Counted from the first letter of the stretch, positions 49,176 through 58,860 are shown. The stretch: DNA of 64,000 nt from Chloroflexota bacterium (GCA_013388755.1 JACAEQ010000012.1:1-64000); one strand, 5' to 3'. Made by a program: numbers and translations. The notes: generated from the sequence alone by a model not told the origin.

Positions 49176-50450
49176 TTACGCCAGCCGCATCAGGTGATAG
49201 TTCTTCCGCCCTTTGCGCAACACAATGAACTGACCATCAATGCTGTCATTCAGCGTCAGGCGACGCCCGGCATCGGCATGCTGAAGATTATTGACATAGA
49301 TGCCGCCCCCTTCGATCGCACGTCGCGCATCACTCTTCGAGGTTGCAATGCCACAACGCAGCAGCGCATCAACCAGTGCCAGGCCATCTCCCTCCAGGTC
49401 GTGGCGCGGCACCGTTATAGACGGCACATCGTCGAAGATATCCTGCACATCACTGGCAGTCAGACTGCTCAACACACCACCGAACAGCGCCCGGGCCGCC
49501 TCTTCGGCGCGTGCCAGCGCTGCATCACCATGCACCAGGCGTGTGACCTCGCGCGCCAGGTGCAGTTGCGCGGCCCGGCGCTCCGGCTGCGCTGCCGTTT
49601 CCTGCTCCAGTCCCTGAATCTCGGCAGCGGTCAACGATGTGAAATACTTGAGGTAACGCACCGCATCGGTATCGTCGGTGTTGTACCAGAACTGGTAGAA
49701 ACGGTACGGCGATGTTCGTTGTGCATCGAGCCATACGGTACCTGTCTCGCTCTTGCCAAACTTCGTGCCATCCGCCTTTGTCACCAGCGGGTACACGACG
49801 CCATAGGCTTTCTTGCCATGGACACGGCGGATTAACTCAATCCCCGCTGTAATGTTCCCCCACTGATCACTGCCGCCGGCCTGCAACGTGCAGCCATGGT
49901 GCTCGAAAAGATAGGCGAAATCATAGGCCTGGAGCAACATATAGCTAAACTCGGTAAACGAGATTCCAGTTTCGCTGGACAGGCGCGAGCGCACTGAGTC
50001 TTTCGCCAGCATGTAGTTGACCGTCAGGTGCTTGCCGGTATCACGCAGGAAATCCATCAACGACAGGCGCGTCAGCCAGTCGGCATTGTTGATCAACCTG
50101 GCAGGATTCGCCTGCGCATTAAAATCAATGAACCGGGCAAGCTGGCGTTTAATCGCCTCAACATTCTCTTCGACCTGCGCTTTGCTCAGGAGCTGGCGTT
50201 CCTGTGTTCTGCCGCTCGGGTCGCCGATCAGGCCGGTGCCACCGCCCGCCAGCGCAATTGGCGTATGGCCGAAACGTTGAAAGCGGGCAAGCGTGAGCAG
50301 CGGCACCAGGTGGCCAATATGCAAGCTGCTGGCGCTGGGATCGAAGCCAATGTACAGCGTGACATGCTCGCGTGTCAGCACCTCGGCGAGGCCATCGCTA
50401 CTATCGTACAGCAGGCCACGCCAGTGGAGTTCATCCAGGATCGTTGCCAT
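49176..50450 (-). CDS. tyrS: tyrosyl-tRNA synthetase
   Basis: A 424-residue class I synthetase. The HIGH motif is [11 protein letters not shown] (about 42-52) and the KMSKS equivalent is [13 protein letters not shown] (about 231). [10 protein letters not shown] binds the substrate, and a C-terminal S4 RNA-binding domain (about 355-424; [22 protein letters not shown]) completes the bacterial TyrRS architecture. KFGKS is the usual TyrRS-1 variant. Transcription comes from the promoter at 50487-50515. Confidence 0.96.
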   Translation of the reverse strand: MATILDELHWRGLLYDSSDGLAEVLTREHVTLYIGFDPSASSLHIGHLVPLLTLARFQRFGHTPIALAGGGTGLIGDPSGRTQERQLLSKAQVEENVEAIKRQLARFIDFNAQANPARLINNADWLTRLSLMDFLRDTGKHLTVNYMLAKDSVRSRLSSETGISFTEFSYMLLQAYDFAYLFEHHGCTLQAGGSDQWGNITAGIELIRRVHGKKAYGVVYPLVTKADGTKFGKSETGTVWLDAQRTSPYRFYQFWYNTDDTDAVRYLKYFTSLTAAEIQGLEQETAAQPERRAAQLHLAREVTRLVHGDAALARAEEAARALFGGVLSSLTASDVQDIFDDVPSITVPRHDLEGDGLALVDALLRCGIATSKSDARRAIEGGGIYVNNLQHADAGRRLTLNDSIDGQFIVLRKGRKNYHLMRLA

Positions 50451-50486
50451 AGATCATCATCCATACAGGTTTCGCGAATGCTTCAA

Positions 50487-50515
50487 AGCATACCAGTAAT
50501 GCCGGTCGTCGTCAA
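50487..50515 (-). promoter_or_regulatory. promoter of tyrS
   Basis: On the minus strand TTGACG (50515-50510), 17 bp, TATGCT (50492-50487), about 37 bp before the start codon. No T-box elements were recognised. Confidence 0.65.
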
Positions 50516-50651
50516 AAGTAGGAAGGAGGGTATCTGTGCACGGTCGAGGGTTTTGGGGAGGCCCCCGAAATAGAGAACCGGCGGCTGGAAGGCTTGCGCC
50601 AGCGCCAGATCACGTCGCCCCGCCGGCGGAAAACACCATGTTCAGGGATGG

Positions 50652-50683
50652 GTGAACAGTGATGACCAGGCGTCACTGTTCAC
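50652..50683. terminator. hairpin after the secreted-protein gene
   Basis: Perfect 11-bp stem (GTGAACAGTGA and complement, 10-base loop) located 56 bp past the stop at 50739 on the minus strand. TTTT follows on the plus strand only. Confidence 0.5.
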
Positions 50684-50738
50684 GCTTTTCCTCAGAATGG
50701 TTCTATTCCATCGGTGGGGTGTATCATCAATCTGTCGC

Positions 50739-51158
50739 TCACTGCCGCAACACAATCGGCAGGTAGAGAGAATAGGTGGAGGGCCGTACTTCTTCGACAA
50801 CGATGTCGAGCTGATCGGCGGATCGTACCGCGATCCCTGGAAGCGGGCAGATCCACTGATCCGACGGCGAATCCGTCCGGCGGCAGGGAACATAACTCGC
50901 GCTGCTACGAACCACTCTGGCACGGATGGTGTAATTTCCGGCGGTTGCAGGTGTAAAGCGGAAGCGGACCGAGAGGAGCCGCGAAGGATCTGCCGGATCC
51001 AGCCCATACGAGATCCGATCGACGCGGTATCCTCCAGCATACGCCGGCAGGGAACTGGTGGCAGGGTTCAGGTGAGAGCGAACCACCCCCGCGCTAAGAA
51101 GTATGATGGCGGCGGCTGCACATATAGCAATGATATTCTGTGTCGCACCTCGCATCAT
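50739..51158 (-). CDS. exported or membrane-anchored protein with beta-sandwich-like domain
   Basis: A 139-residue protein. An N-terminal hydrophobic stretch (about 10-25, IIAICAAAAIILLSAGVV) acts as signal peptide or anchor. The rest has alternating strands with a Cys pair (YVPCRRTD...WICPLPG) and conserved VRFRFTPATAGNYTIRARVV. It ends YSLYLPIVLRQ, a tail of the LPLVLR kind that I have seen at the ends of Chloroflexia exported proteins; its role is unknown. AAGGAG before ATG 51158 sets the start. No family is recognised. Confidence 0.6.
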   Translation of the reverse strand: MMRGATQNIIAICAAAAIILLSAGVVRSHLNPATSSLPAYAGGYRVDRISYGLDPADPSRLLSVRFRFTPATAGNYTIRARVVRSSASYVPCRRTDSPSDQWICPLPGIAVRSADQLDIVVEEVRPSTYSLYLPIVLRQ

Positions 51159-51432
51159 TGCTCCTTCAGGCCGCACAGCAACACCAGCCCGGCAATGGCG
51201 ACCCGTTGACATATCGTACGAATGCCCGGGCAGGTCAGACAATCCACCAGCGGTCCTGTTTGCGGAGAGCTGCGAGGTATGGTGTCCAGCAGATCAGGTG
51301 GGATCGAAGTACTACGCCCTCACCGACGTACTTTCGGTGAATGAACATTCTCTCCAGGTCACTGCTTCTGCCCTGGTATACCGCGTAGTCTCCTGTACAT
51401 TAAGGGATGAATGAGCACAAGGAGGTGCTACG

Positions 51433-51924
51433 ATGACGTGTATCGAACGACTTGGCGCATTTCTGCGCGAGCACCACGTATCGTACACGACCTACCATCA
51501 TCCCACCGCGTATACCGCTCACGATGTCGCCGCTTACGAACACGTTCCACCCCACACATTCGCGAAAGTTGTCATCGTGTTCATTGATGGGCACATGGCG
51601 ATGCTCATGCTGCCCGCCGACACACGCGCTGACCTGGCACGCCTGACCGAGGCGATCGGTGCGCGCGAGATCTGCCTTGCTGACGAGCGTGAGTTTGCCA
51701 CGGTCTTCACCGATTGCGAGCCCGGAGCCATGCCGCCGTTTGGCAACCTCTACGGCATGCCCGTCTACATGGATCGCGCGCTGACCGAATCTGAAACGAT
51801 CATGTTCCAGGCGGGAACGCATCAAGATGCCATCAGCATGCGTTGCGACGACTTTATCCGGCTGGTGCGGCCGATTGTGACCGAGTTCGAGCGCGATGCC
51901 GGCATGCTGGCAGGGCGCTTCTGA
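51433..51924 (+). CDS. YbaK/ProX-family aminoacyl-tRNA deacylase
   Basis: A 163-residue stand-alone editing domain of the YbaK/EbsC superfamily, which hydrolyses mischarged tRNAs such as Cys- or Ala-tRNA(Pro). LREHHVSYTTYHHPTAYTAHDVAA opens the domain, the essential Lys lies in FAKVVIVFIDGH (about 45), LADEREFATVFTDCEPGAMPPFG gives the conserved GxxPPfG loop, and VYMDRAL follows. It may compensate for the absent editing insertion in the archaeal-type ProRS at 25.3 kb, which is inference. GGAGG precedes ATG 51433. Confidence 0.88.
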   Translation: MTCIERLGAFLREHHVSYTTYHHPTAYTAHDVAAYEHVPPHTFAKVVIVFIDGHMAMLMLPADTRADLARLTEAIGAREICLADEREFATVFTDCEPGAMPPFGNLYGMPVYMDRALTESETIMFQAGTHQDAISMRCDDFIRLVRPIVTEFERDAGMLAGRF

Positions 51925-51962
51925 ATCACAGTTAGCGGCATCTTTGAACAAAGGAGGGTACC

Positions 51963-52178
51963 ATGTCCGAGAGCGTGTACAAGGTGATCGAGTTGGTTGG
52001 AACGAGCCACGAGTCGTGGGAGAAGGCGGCCGCCACCGCAATTGAAACAGCCTCGCACAGCCTGCGCGACCTGCGGGTCGGAGAAGTTGTCGCTATGGAC
52101 ATCCACCTGGAGGACGGCAAGACTATCATGTTCCGCACCAAACTGAAAGTATCCTTCAAGTATCACGGCGACGACTAA
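51963..52178 (+). CDS. dodecin
   Basis: A 71-residue dodecin, a small protein that assembles into hollow dodecamers storing flavin or coenzyme A. The family pattern VYKVIELVGTSHESWEKAAATAIETAS (strand-helix) followed by LRVGEVVAMDIHLEDGKTIMFRTKLKVSFKY is complete. AAGGAGG is ideally placed before ATG 51963. It follows the YbaK gene by 38 bp and probably shares its transcript. Confidence 0.95.
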   Translation: MSESVYKVIELVGTSHESWEKAAATAIETASHSLRDLRVGEVVAMDIHLEDGKTIMFRTKLKVSFKYHGDD

Positions 52179-52215
52179 TGGCAAGCAGTCGCCCGCCACC
52201 AGGGCGAGGCACTGT

Positions 52216-52244
52216 AGCGGTGTGCGGCTGAGCCGCACACCGCT
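52216..52244 (+). terminator. terminator after dodecin
   Basis: Perfect 13-bp stem (AGCGGTGTGCGGC, loop TGA, complement) 37 bp after the dodecin stop, followed by GCTTGTTG. Confidence 0.7.
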
Positions 52245-52435
52245 GCTTGTTGCGTTGAACATCTCGCTGGTGATGCTGGAAGATGACTCAATTGTCACAG
52301 TTTGCCACACGAGGCGCCGGCAGGCTGGATGTTTCCCAGGAGTGTGCTACAATAGAGACCTGATAAATACCTGACAAGCATGCATTGCCTGCTAAAATCG
52401 TGCCATGAATCGCACCCACAACAAGGGGTAGCCTC

Positions 52436-52675
52436 ATGTCTACTGCCGAGCTTGATGCATTGATTGACCGTCTACTCCCCCGCGTGCTCGCCGATCGCGA
52501 TCTTGGCGACGGTCGCGTATTCACCCGGCTGCATCTGAGCCATCTCTGGGCTCTCAGCTGCCTCTACGCCGAGCGGTGTTATGATGAGAACCTCCTGGTC
52601 AGTCGTGTGACTGCGCGGCTACCGCGTCATGTGGCGGTTGGAGGTGATATCGGCGTAGCGCCGCCGATCAGGTAG
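52436..52675 (+). CDS. small protein of unknown function
   Basis: A 79-residue protein beginning MSTAELDALIDRLLPRVLADR, probably helical in its first half, with no recognised family. AAGGGG lies eight bases before the ATG and a TGTGCTACAAT extended -10 box (TACAAT at 52348-52353) lies 83 bp upstream, so it has plausible expression signals. Its 3' end overlaps the sensor kinase tail-to-tail by 8 bp. Confidence 0.5.
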   Translation: MSTAELDALIDRLLPRVLADRDLGDGRVFTRLHLSHLWALSCLYAERCYDENLLVSRVTARLPRHVAVGGDIGVAPPIR

Positions 52676-54140
52676 CGCCGATTTCTTCACACGACAATGC
52701 AACTGCGGGCAGCGCCACACACATGGCCGAACCTTCAAAGCTGGTACGTTCCAGCCAGATCTGACCACCAAGCGCTTCGATGTCGCGCCGCGCCAGGCTC
52801 AAGCCGAGCCCGGCGCCTGGCTTCTCTGCGAGTGCGCGTGTTCGCCGCCCACGGTAGAAGGCGTTGAACAGCAGATCGCGTTCATCAGCCGGAATGCCCG
52901 GCCCCTGATCCTCGACCGTAATGACGGCCAGGCCATCGCGAACCTGGGCGGCGAGGGTCACCGTTCCCGCATCGCTGTAACGAATGGCATTGTCGATGAC
53001 CTCATGCAGCGCACGCCGCAGTGTGGCGGCTTCACCCCACGCCGCCAGGCCCTCAGGCGACTGAATGCGAAGGTGCAGCCCTTTCGCATGCGCCATGGGA
53101 GCAAACGCATCGGCGATCTCTTCCAGCAACGGCAGCAACTCAATGGATGCTGATGCCCGTCGTAAGCCTGCCGCCGGATCCTCAAGGTAGTGGTCCAGCA
53201 GCAACACTCGATCAGCCAGCACCTCGAGTTGCGCAATACTGCTGTGCACAACCTGGCTGAGCTCGCGTACCAGTTCGGGCTGCCGCGTGAGCAACTGGAG
53301 CGCCAGCGACAGGCTGGTCACCGGTGTGCGCAATTCGTGGCCCACATGCTCAATGAACTCATCCTTGAGCTTGTCGAGCGCATGGAGTTGCGCGTTCAGG
53401 CGCGCAATTTCCGTGTAGGCGCGTGCGTTTTCCAGCGCGCTGGCCACCGCAGGTGCAAGCATCACCAGCAGGCTGGTGACATGCCGTGGATAATCGCGCC
53501 GGTTGATCGGCGGGCCGCAGCCGTAGATACCAACCAGGCGATTGCTCACCCGCAGGGGGATGACCAGGTGAACACCCTGGGACACAAACGGCGCCATCCA
53601 TTCGGCGTCGGCGAGAGCAGGTATGCGTACATACTCGGTGCAGACTCGCACCTTGCTGGCACTCGCACCCTGGGCGAGCAAGGTTGCTCCGGGTATGTGC
53701 GCGTCCTGGCCGATAGCGCTGAAGATGCGGTCATCAGGAGGTTCGAGCATCCAGAGAGTGGCGCCACGCAATCGCAACCGTTGCGGCAAGTCTTCCACCA
53801 GCAAGGTACGCAATGCTTCCGGCTCGATGGTACGGCTGAGCGCCGCGCCGAATTCGCGCAGTATCTCTTCGCTATCTTGCCAGCGCAGCCGTAGCATGCG
53901 ATTACTGATCGCCACCAGCCGGCGCCGTAACGGGATGACCGCAACCGCCAGGCTGACCGACGCGACCATATGGACGGTTGCCCGATCGCGCATCCCGAAC
54001 CATGGCAAGACGACGAGACAGCCAAGATAGAGCATGGCCAGCAGCAACGCCGTGCTGACGTTCACCAGCACCATGCCCAGGAGCCGCGCACGTGAATCGG
54101 TGCCAACCAGCGTGGCATTGTCACCCACGGCTATCTCCAA
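52668..54140 (-). CDS. orphan sensor histidine kinase with GAF domain
   Basis: A 490-residue membrane kinase. Two N-terminal transmembrane helices (about 20-48 and 55-72) are followed by a GAF-like domain (about 95-235). The HisKA helix carries the phospho-acceptor in EHVGHELRTPVTSL (about 267), and the HATPase has the N box HEVIDNAIRYSD, G1 VEDQGPGIP and G2 GAGLGLSLARRDI. No response regulator gene is adjacent, so the target is unknown. Short external loops argue for sensing within the membrane or the cytosol. Confidence 0.88.
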   Translation of the reverse strand: MEIAVGDNATLVGTDSRARLLGMVLVNVSTALLLAMLYLGCLVVLPWFGMRDRATVHMVASVSLAVAVIPLRRRLVAISNRMLRLRWQDSEEILREFGAALSRTIEPEALRTLLVEDLPQRLRLRGATLWMLEPPDDRIFSAIGQDAHIPGATLLAQGASASKVRVCTEYVRIPALADAEWMAPFVSQGVHLVIPLRVSNRLVGIYGCGPPINRRDYPRHVTSLLVMLAPAVASALENARAYTEIARLNAQLHALDKLKDEFIEHVGHELRTPVTSLSLALQLLTRQPELVRELSQVVHSSIAQLEVLADRVLLLDHYLEDPAAGLRRASASIELLPLLEEIADAFAPMAHAKGLHLRIQSPEGLAAWGEAATLRRALHEVIDNAIRYSDAGTVTLAAQVRDGLAVITVEDQGPGIPADERDLLFNAFYRGRRTRALAEKPGAGLGLSLARRDIEALGGQIWLERTSFEGSAMCVALPAVALSCEEIGAT

Positions 54141-54236
54141 TGCGCAATCATTCGCATAGGAGATACCGCTACTATCGTGCTGCGGAGATACGTCGCCAGC
54201 AGGCGCCAGACGATCGTCCGGCCCGAGATTGCCGAT

Positions 54237-55403
54237 CTACCAGGCAGCACGAAGGAGAGCAAGTGCGTCGTCATACTCGACTGGACGTGGATTGCTCATG
54301 ATCGCGCCATCCATCAGCGTGCCTTCCGCGAGGGCCGGCAGGGCATCCTGAGAAATACCGACATCGCGCAGGCGGGTTGGCAGGCCGCAATCTTCCGCAA
54401 GCTTGGCAACTGCAGCTATTCCGTCAGCGATGACCGCCTCTTCAGGTCGCCCACCTGCGTTGACCCCCATGGCGCGGGCAATGCGCACAAGCCGGTTTGG
54501 CACAACTGCTGCATTGAAGCGCATGCCATGCGGCAGCATGATTGAGTTGGCCGTGCCGTGATGAATGTGATGCGCCGCACCAACGGTGTGTGAAACAGCA
54601 TGAACAATACCGGTATTGACGCCAATACCTGTGGTTGAGAATGCAATACCTGCGATCGTTGCTGCAACCAGCATCTGTCCGCGCGCTTCGAGGTCGTTGC
54701 CGCTATGGGTCGCCGCACGCAGATAGTTCGAGATCATATCAATCGCCTGCAATGCCAGACTGTCCGTGATCGGGTTGGCGCCGATGCCGACAAAGGTTTC
54801 GATTGCGTGGCTGAGTGCATCCATGCCGGTGGCGGCCGTCAGGCGCGGAGGCAGCGTGCGCGTCATTTCAGGATCAAGCACGGCCATCTCCGGGCCAATG
54901 TACGGGCTGACAAAGAACAGTTTTTGCTCCGACTGCTCATCACGAATGACGGCCACTGGCGTCACTTCGCTCCCGGTACCGGCCGTGGTCGGAATCGCAA
55001 TCATCGGAAAGAGGGGACGATTGAGCAGGTTGGCGCCCTGGTAGTCGTAGAGCGTCCCCCCTTCCGTCAGGAGAATACGCATCGCCTTCGCCGTATCAAG
55101 CGCTGAGCCGCCACCGACCGCAACCAGAAGATCCGCCCCGGAATCGCGTACAGCGGCGGCGCCGCGTTCGACGGTCGCAACCGACGAGTCGGATGGCACG
55201 TCGGTGAACGTACCGACCACCGTCACTGCGCCCCCCAGGCCCTGGCGCACCCTGTCGAGCAAGCCGGCCTGTACAACACCAGGATCAGCCACCAGCAGGG
55301 CGCGAGACCGTCCGAGTTGAGCCACTTCATCGGCAAGTTCACCTGCCAGACCAGTTTTGTAGAGCAACCGCGTGCGCATCTGAAATTCAAAGAACTCGAT
55401 CAT
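54237..55403 (-). CDS. iron-containing (group III) alcohol dehydrogenase
   Basis: A 388-residue NAD(P)-dependent dehydrogenase. The N-terminal domain has the cofactor motif LLVAVGGGSALDTAKAM (about 92-108) and IAIPTTAGTGSEVTPVAVI. The metal ligands are in TAATGMDALSHAIETFVG (Asp and His, about 190-200) and HAVSHTVGAAHHIHHGTANSIMLPHGMRFN. The substrate is unknown. Its start overlaps the stop of the upstream CpXC-domain gene by 4 bp, so the two are translationally coupled. Confidence 0.92.
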   Translation of the reverse strand: MIEFFEFQMRTRLLYKTGLAGELADEVAQLGRSRALLVADPGVVQAGLLDRVRQGLGGAVTVVGTFTDVPSDSSVATVERGAAAVRDSGADLLVAVGGGSALDTAKAMRILLTEGGTLYDYQGANLLNRPLFPMIAIPTTAGTGSEVTPVAVIRDEQSEQKLFFVSPYIGPEMAVLDPEMTRTLPPRLTAATGMDALSHAIETFVGIGANPITDSLALQAIDMISNYLRAATHSGNDLEARGQMLVAATIAGIAFSTTGIGVNTGIVHAVSHTVGAAHHIHHGTANSIMLPHGMRFNAAVVPNRLVRIARAMGVNAGGRPEEAVIADGIAAVAKLAEDCGLPTRLRDVGISQDALPALAEGTLMDGAIMSNPRPVEYDDALALLRAAW

Positions 55404-56653
55404 AGCTCCTCCTGAAGGCCCTCACGAACACTACGGAGCATGGCGCGGCATTCAATGGCATGTTCCGCCAGCGCGGCATCACCGCGCATACGGGCACCCG
55501 CCGCAAGTTCGAACAGTGCATCCTGCGCCGCTTCAGTAAGTAGTGCAGGATATTCGCCGATCACAGCAAGGAGCATCTCGGCTGCATGACCCGCGCGGAG
55601 CAGCGCGTCGATCGCGCGCCCTAACTCATCGGCACTGGTGAGTTCGGCGCGCATCTGTGCCAGAGCGTCACGGTACGCCTCAATCAGTTGCGCAAGTCGC
55701 TCGTTGCCGTCATCAAGCGCATGATCCACCCGCCAGGCAAGCTCATCGTCAACCCAGGGCTCCAGCAACACAGGGTAATCACACACGGCATCATGCAGTG
55801 AGTCAGGCCCATCAGTAAGCAGCAACGCTTGATAGGCGGCCTCCGCGAGGTGCGGCATCGCGGGGGCAGTTGGTGGCGGCCTGACTGCCACGCCAGTGCC
55901 AATCATCCCATCCTCGCCGGTATGCACGCGCCTTGTACCGGCCTCGGCGCTCTGGCCGGCGCGCAAATCACGCAGCACGAGGCGCGCCTCAACCAGGGCG
56001 TGCGCCACGTCATGCTCACCCTGCGCGCGAGCGGTCACGATGAGTTGCTCAAACACCTCATCGGCATGGATGGTCGTCACTTCCGGGCGCCGGGCGGCGA
56101 TCGCGATCAGTTCGGCGGGCGTATCTGCGCTGAGCAATTCCTCAATGGCGGCAACGCCCGATCCAGCCTCAGGAACCGGCAGAGATGGAGCGGCAGGCAC
56201 AGGCGGCACACTCATCTGCTCCGGCGCGAGTGGCTCCTCTGGCAGGCGTGGTGCAAAGCGCCGCCCGCGACGCGCCATGGCGCGACGGACGCCATCCATG
56301 TCCACTTCCACCTGCACATCACCCAGGTACGGCTGGCGCGCCTCCTCAGGTAAGCTGCCAATGAGGACATAGAGCAGCGCCTGGGCCTGTTCGCGCCAGA
56401 GATGCTCCGCCGCACCCGCAGGTGCAGCGAAATAGACCCTGCGCCCGCCGGGATCGTGAATGAGCAGTGGCCCACCAGCCGTATCGCTGTAACGGCAGTT
56501 CGGGCAGGTCACGACATTCAGCGTTCCTTCCAGCAAGTTCTCAGCAAGATCCGGACGCTCACCCGTATCGAGCAGCATCCAGATGGTCGCATCGAACTGC
56601 GTCGCACAGTTCGGGCATGTGAGCGGTGTCTGTTCTGCGTATGAGACCGGCAT
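55400..56653 (-). CDS. CpXC zinc-ribbon domain protein
   Basis: A 417-residue protein. The N-terminal CpXC domain (about 8-120) has the two zinc knuckles LTCPNCATQFDATIW and VTCPNCRYSDTAGG. A Pro-rich linker follows, then a mostly helical C-terminal half rich in Ala, Leu and Glu with repeats reminiscent of TPR-like helices (AHALVEARLVLRDL, EMLLAVIGEYPALL). Its role is unknown. It is coupled to the Fe-type alcohol dehydrogenase (ATGA overlap). ATG 56653 is used; an ATG ten codons upstream is also possible and neither has a good ribosome site. Confidence 0.7.
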   Translation of the reverse strand: MPVSYAEQTPLTCPNCATQFDATIWMLLDTGERPDLAENLLEGTLNVVTCPNCRYSDTAGGPLLIHDPGGRRVYFAAPAGAAEHLWREQAQALLYVLIGSLPEEARQPYLGDVQVEVDMDGVRRAMARRGRRFAPRLPEEPLAPEQMSVPPVPAAPSLPVPEAGSGVAAIEELLSADTPAELIAIAARRPEVTTIHADEVFEQLIVTARAQGEHDVAHALVEARLVLRDLRAGQSAEAGTRRVHTGEDGMIGTGVAVRPPPTAPAMPHLAEAAYQALLLTDGPDSLHDAVCDYPVLLEPWVDDELAWRVDHALDDGNERLAQLIEAYRDALAQMRAELTSADELGRAIDALLRAGHAAEMLLAVIGEYPALLTEAAQDALFELAAGARMRGDAALAEHAIECRAMLRSVREGLQEEL

Positions 56654-56807
56654 GGCACTGACACAGGTTATACCCGGTTGCATTCAGCCATTCAACGATC
56701 AGGAGCGACGACATGCACCCTTCGATATGCCGCTGCACGCCTCCTCAGGGTCCGGTCATTCCGTACGATCGAAGGCTACCCGGTATTGCAAAGAAGCCAG
56801 ATGATGC

Positions 56808-56857
56808 ATTGATAGGCGACAGGCCTGCAGAAAAACGCTTGCCTGTCGCCTATCAAT
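56808..56857. terminator. strong 17-bp hairpin downstream of fadD
   Basis: Perfect 17-bp arms (ATTGATAGGCGACAGGC and complement) around a 16-base loop; no T-run. It lies between the fadD stop (56946, minus strand) and the start of the CpXC gene, so it probably ends fadD transcription. Confidence 0.6.
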
Positions 56858-56945
56858 CGAGAGCCGTTGCACGAATGCCCGTTCCATCGTGGCACAGGCT
56901 CACGGCAGGCATCCGGACACCAACAACTGCGCGCCGGTATTGATA

Positions 56946-58724
56946 CTATGTTCCGGCAACTTTTGCCCCGACTGCCTCCACCTTCGGCTCGCCTGCCACA
57001 GCAAGTTTCGCCTTCTCTTCATCAATCAACACGCGGCGCAACACCTTGCCGACCATTGTTTTCGGCAGTTCGTCGCGGAACTCCACTTCGCGCGGCACCT
57101 TGTAGGGAGCCAGTTGCTGTTTGCAGAAGTCGCGGATCTCATCGGCAGTAGCCGTGACACCCGGTTTGAGGACGATGAACGCCTTGACGGTATCATCGCC
57201 GCGTGTCGGATGAGGAATGCCCACAACCACCGCCTCAAGCACCTTGGGATGCGTAAACAGCACCTCTTCAACATCGCGCGGCAGCACCTTGTACCCTGAG
57301 GCGATCATCATATCTTTCTTGCGATCGACAATATAGAAGTAGCCATCACTGTCAACTTTGCAGATGTCGCCGGTACGCAGCCAGCCATCAGGCGTGATCG
57401 TCACAGCTGTCTCATCGGGGCGATTCCAGTACCCCTGCATCACCATCGGGCCACGAACGAGCAATTCACCTTCCTTATCAGAGCCAAAGGGAATATCCTC
57501 GCCCGTCTCCAGGTCCACGATCTTGGCATCAACATCCGGCAGCGGGATGCCGATCGACCCTTTCTTGCGCGTACCGAATACGGGATTACAATGCGAGACC
57601 GGCGACAACTCGGTCATACCGAAGCCCTCAACCAGCCGGCCACCAGTGATCTGGCCAAACTGCTCCTGCACCTCAATCGGCAGCGGTGCAGAACCGCTAA
57701 TGCAGGCCTTGACCGACTTCAGATCATACTCGCTGATGCGCGGATGGTTGACAATGCGAATATACATCGCCGGCACGCCAGGGAACAAGGAAGAGCGCTC
57801 GTGTTGAATCACATCCATCACGTGATCAAGCTCGCGCGGATTGGGAACAATCGTCAACTCGCCGCCCAGGTACAGGCCAAAGATCATCGCGACGGTCATA
57901 CCATACACGTGAAAGAAGGGGATGGCGCACATCATCTTCTCGGCGCCGGGGTTGGTATCAGTGAGCCAGGAAGCCACCTGCAATGTATTGGCCACCAGGT
58001 TGCGATGTGAGAGCATCGCCGCCTTCGGCAGGCCGGTCGTACCGCCGGTATACTGGAGCAAGGCGGTGTCATCGGGGACGACCTCGACCGCGGGCGGATT
58101 CGGGCCATAGCGTTCAAGCAGATGCTGAAACAGATAGATACTTTTATCCTGGCTGACATCCACCCACTCGGGCTGTTTGCTCTGCTTGGCGTGGACAAGG
58201 AAGCGGGAGAGCGGGCCAAGGGTATCGAACACGTGAGCCACGATCACCCGTTTGAGGGGCGTTTCGGCGCGGATCTCCTGCAAGCGCGGGTAGAACAGGT
58301 TCAGCAGAATGATCGTCTCAGCGCCGCTGTCGACCAGTTGATGCTTCAGTTCGCGAGCAGTATACGTCGGGTTATTATTGACGATAATCGCACCGATACG
58401 CATCGCGGCGAAGAATGCAATGACATAGTGAGGCGAATTGGGCAACATCAACGCAACGCGATCGCCTTTACGCACCCCTAATTGATAGAGTGCATTTGCG
58501 AAACGATCAACCATCTCGTTGAGCTTCTGGTAAGTCATCTTCCCGCCGACGGTCAGCAAACGGCGCGCCAGGTAGCTCAAGACAAAGTTGGTTGCCGTGT
58601 TGTACGGATACTTGCGGGTGCTTTCTGCCAGAAAGTAGTTGAGAGTAACGTCGGGGATCTCGATCGATCGCGGCACACGCGGTTCATAACTCGTAAACCA
58701 GGGTCTGTCCATTGCTTCATCCAT
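56946..58724 (-). CDS. fadD: long-chain fatty acid-CoA ligase
   Basis: A 592-residue adenylate-forming enzyme activating fatty acids. The P-loop is LLQYTGGTTGLPKAAMLSH (about 216-234). EGFGMTELSPVSHCNP and the hinge DGWLRTGDICKVDSDGYFYIVDRKKDMM follow, and the A10-type lysine is in LPKTMVGKVLRR (about 560). Features such as NPTYTARELKHQL favour the FadD/long-chain class. The last approximately 20 residues are Ala/Val/Lys-rich. AAGGAG lies nine bases before ATG 58724. Confidence 0.93.
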   Translation of the reverse strand: MDEAMDRPWFTSYEPRVPRSIEIPDVTLNYFLAESTRKYPYNTATNFVLSYLARRLLTVGGKMTYQKLNEMVDRFANALYQLGVRKGDRVALMLPNSPHYVIAFFAAMRIGAIIVNNNPTYTARELKHQLVDSGAETIILLNLFYPRLQEIRAETPLKRVIVAHVFDTLGPLSRFLVHAKQSKQPEWVDVSQDKSIYLFQHLLERYGPNPPAVEVVPDDTALLQYTGGTTGLPKAAMLSHRNLVANTLQVASWLTDTNPGAEKMMCAIPFFHVYGMTVAMIFGLYLGGELTIVPNPRELDHVMDVIQHERSSLFPGVPAMYIRIVNHPRISEYDLKSVKACISGSAPLPIEVQEQFGQITGGRLVEGFGMTELSPVSHCNPVFGTRKKGSIGIPLPDVDAKIVDLETGEDIPFGSDKEGELLVRGPMVMQGYWNRPDETAVTITPDGWLRTGDICKVDSDGYFYIVDRKKDMMIASGYKVLPRDVEEVLFTHPKVLEAVVVGIPHPTRGDDTVKAFIVLKPGVTATADEIRDFCKQQLAPYKVPREVEFRDELPKTMVGKVLRRVLIDEEKAKLAVAGEPKVEAVGAKVAGT

Positions 58725-58836
58725 TGCTCCATGCTCCTTCGCATGCGCTCAGGTCATACACAAACCCGGCTGAAGGGTTCGCGCATCGAGCGATGCAGCA
58801 GCGCCCTATAACGGGCGGCTCGCTCCTATCACACCA

Positions 58837-58860
58837 CCGGGTACATCGTACGGCACCCGG
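58837..58860. repeat. short inverted repeat upstream of fadD
   Basis: CCGGGT...ACCCGG arms lie in the 265-bp space between the 56-residue membrane-protein gene and fadD. It is a weak hairpin of possible terminator function. Confidence 0.3.

Noticed and set aside
53190-53894. 234-codon plus-strand frame opposite the sensor kinase
   Set aside because: Histidine kinase motifs on the other strand are intact; the opposite frame has no recognisable content.
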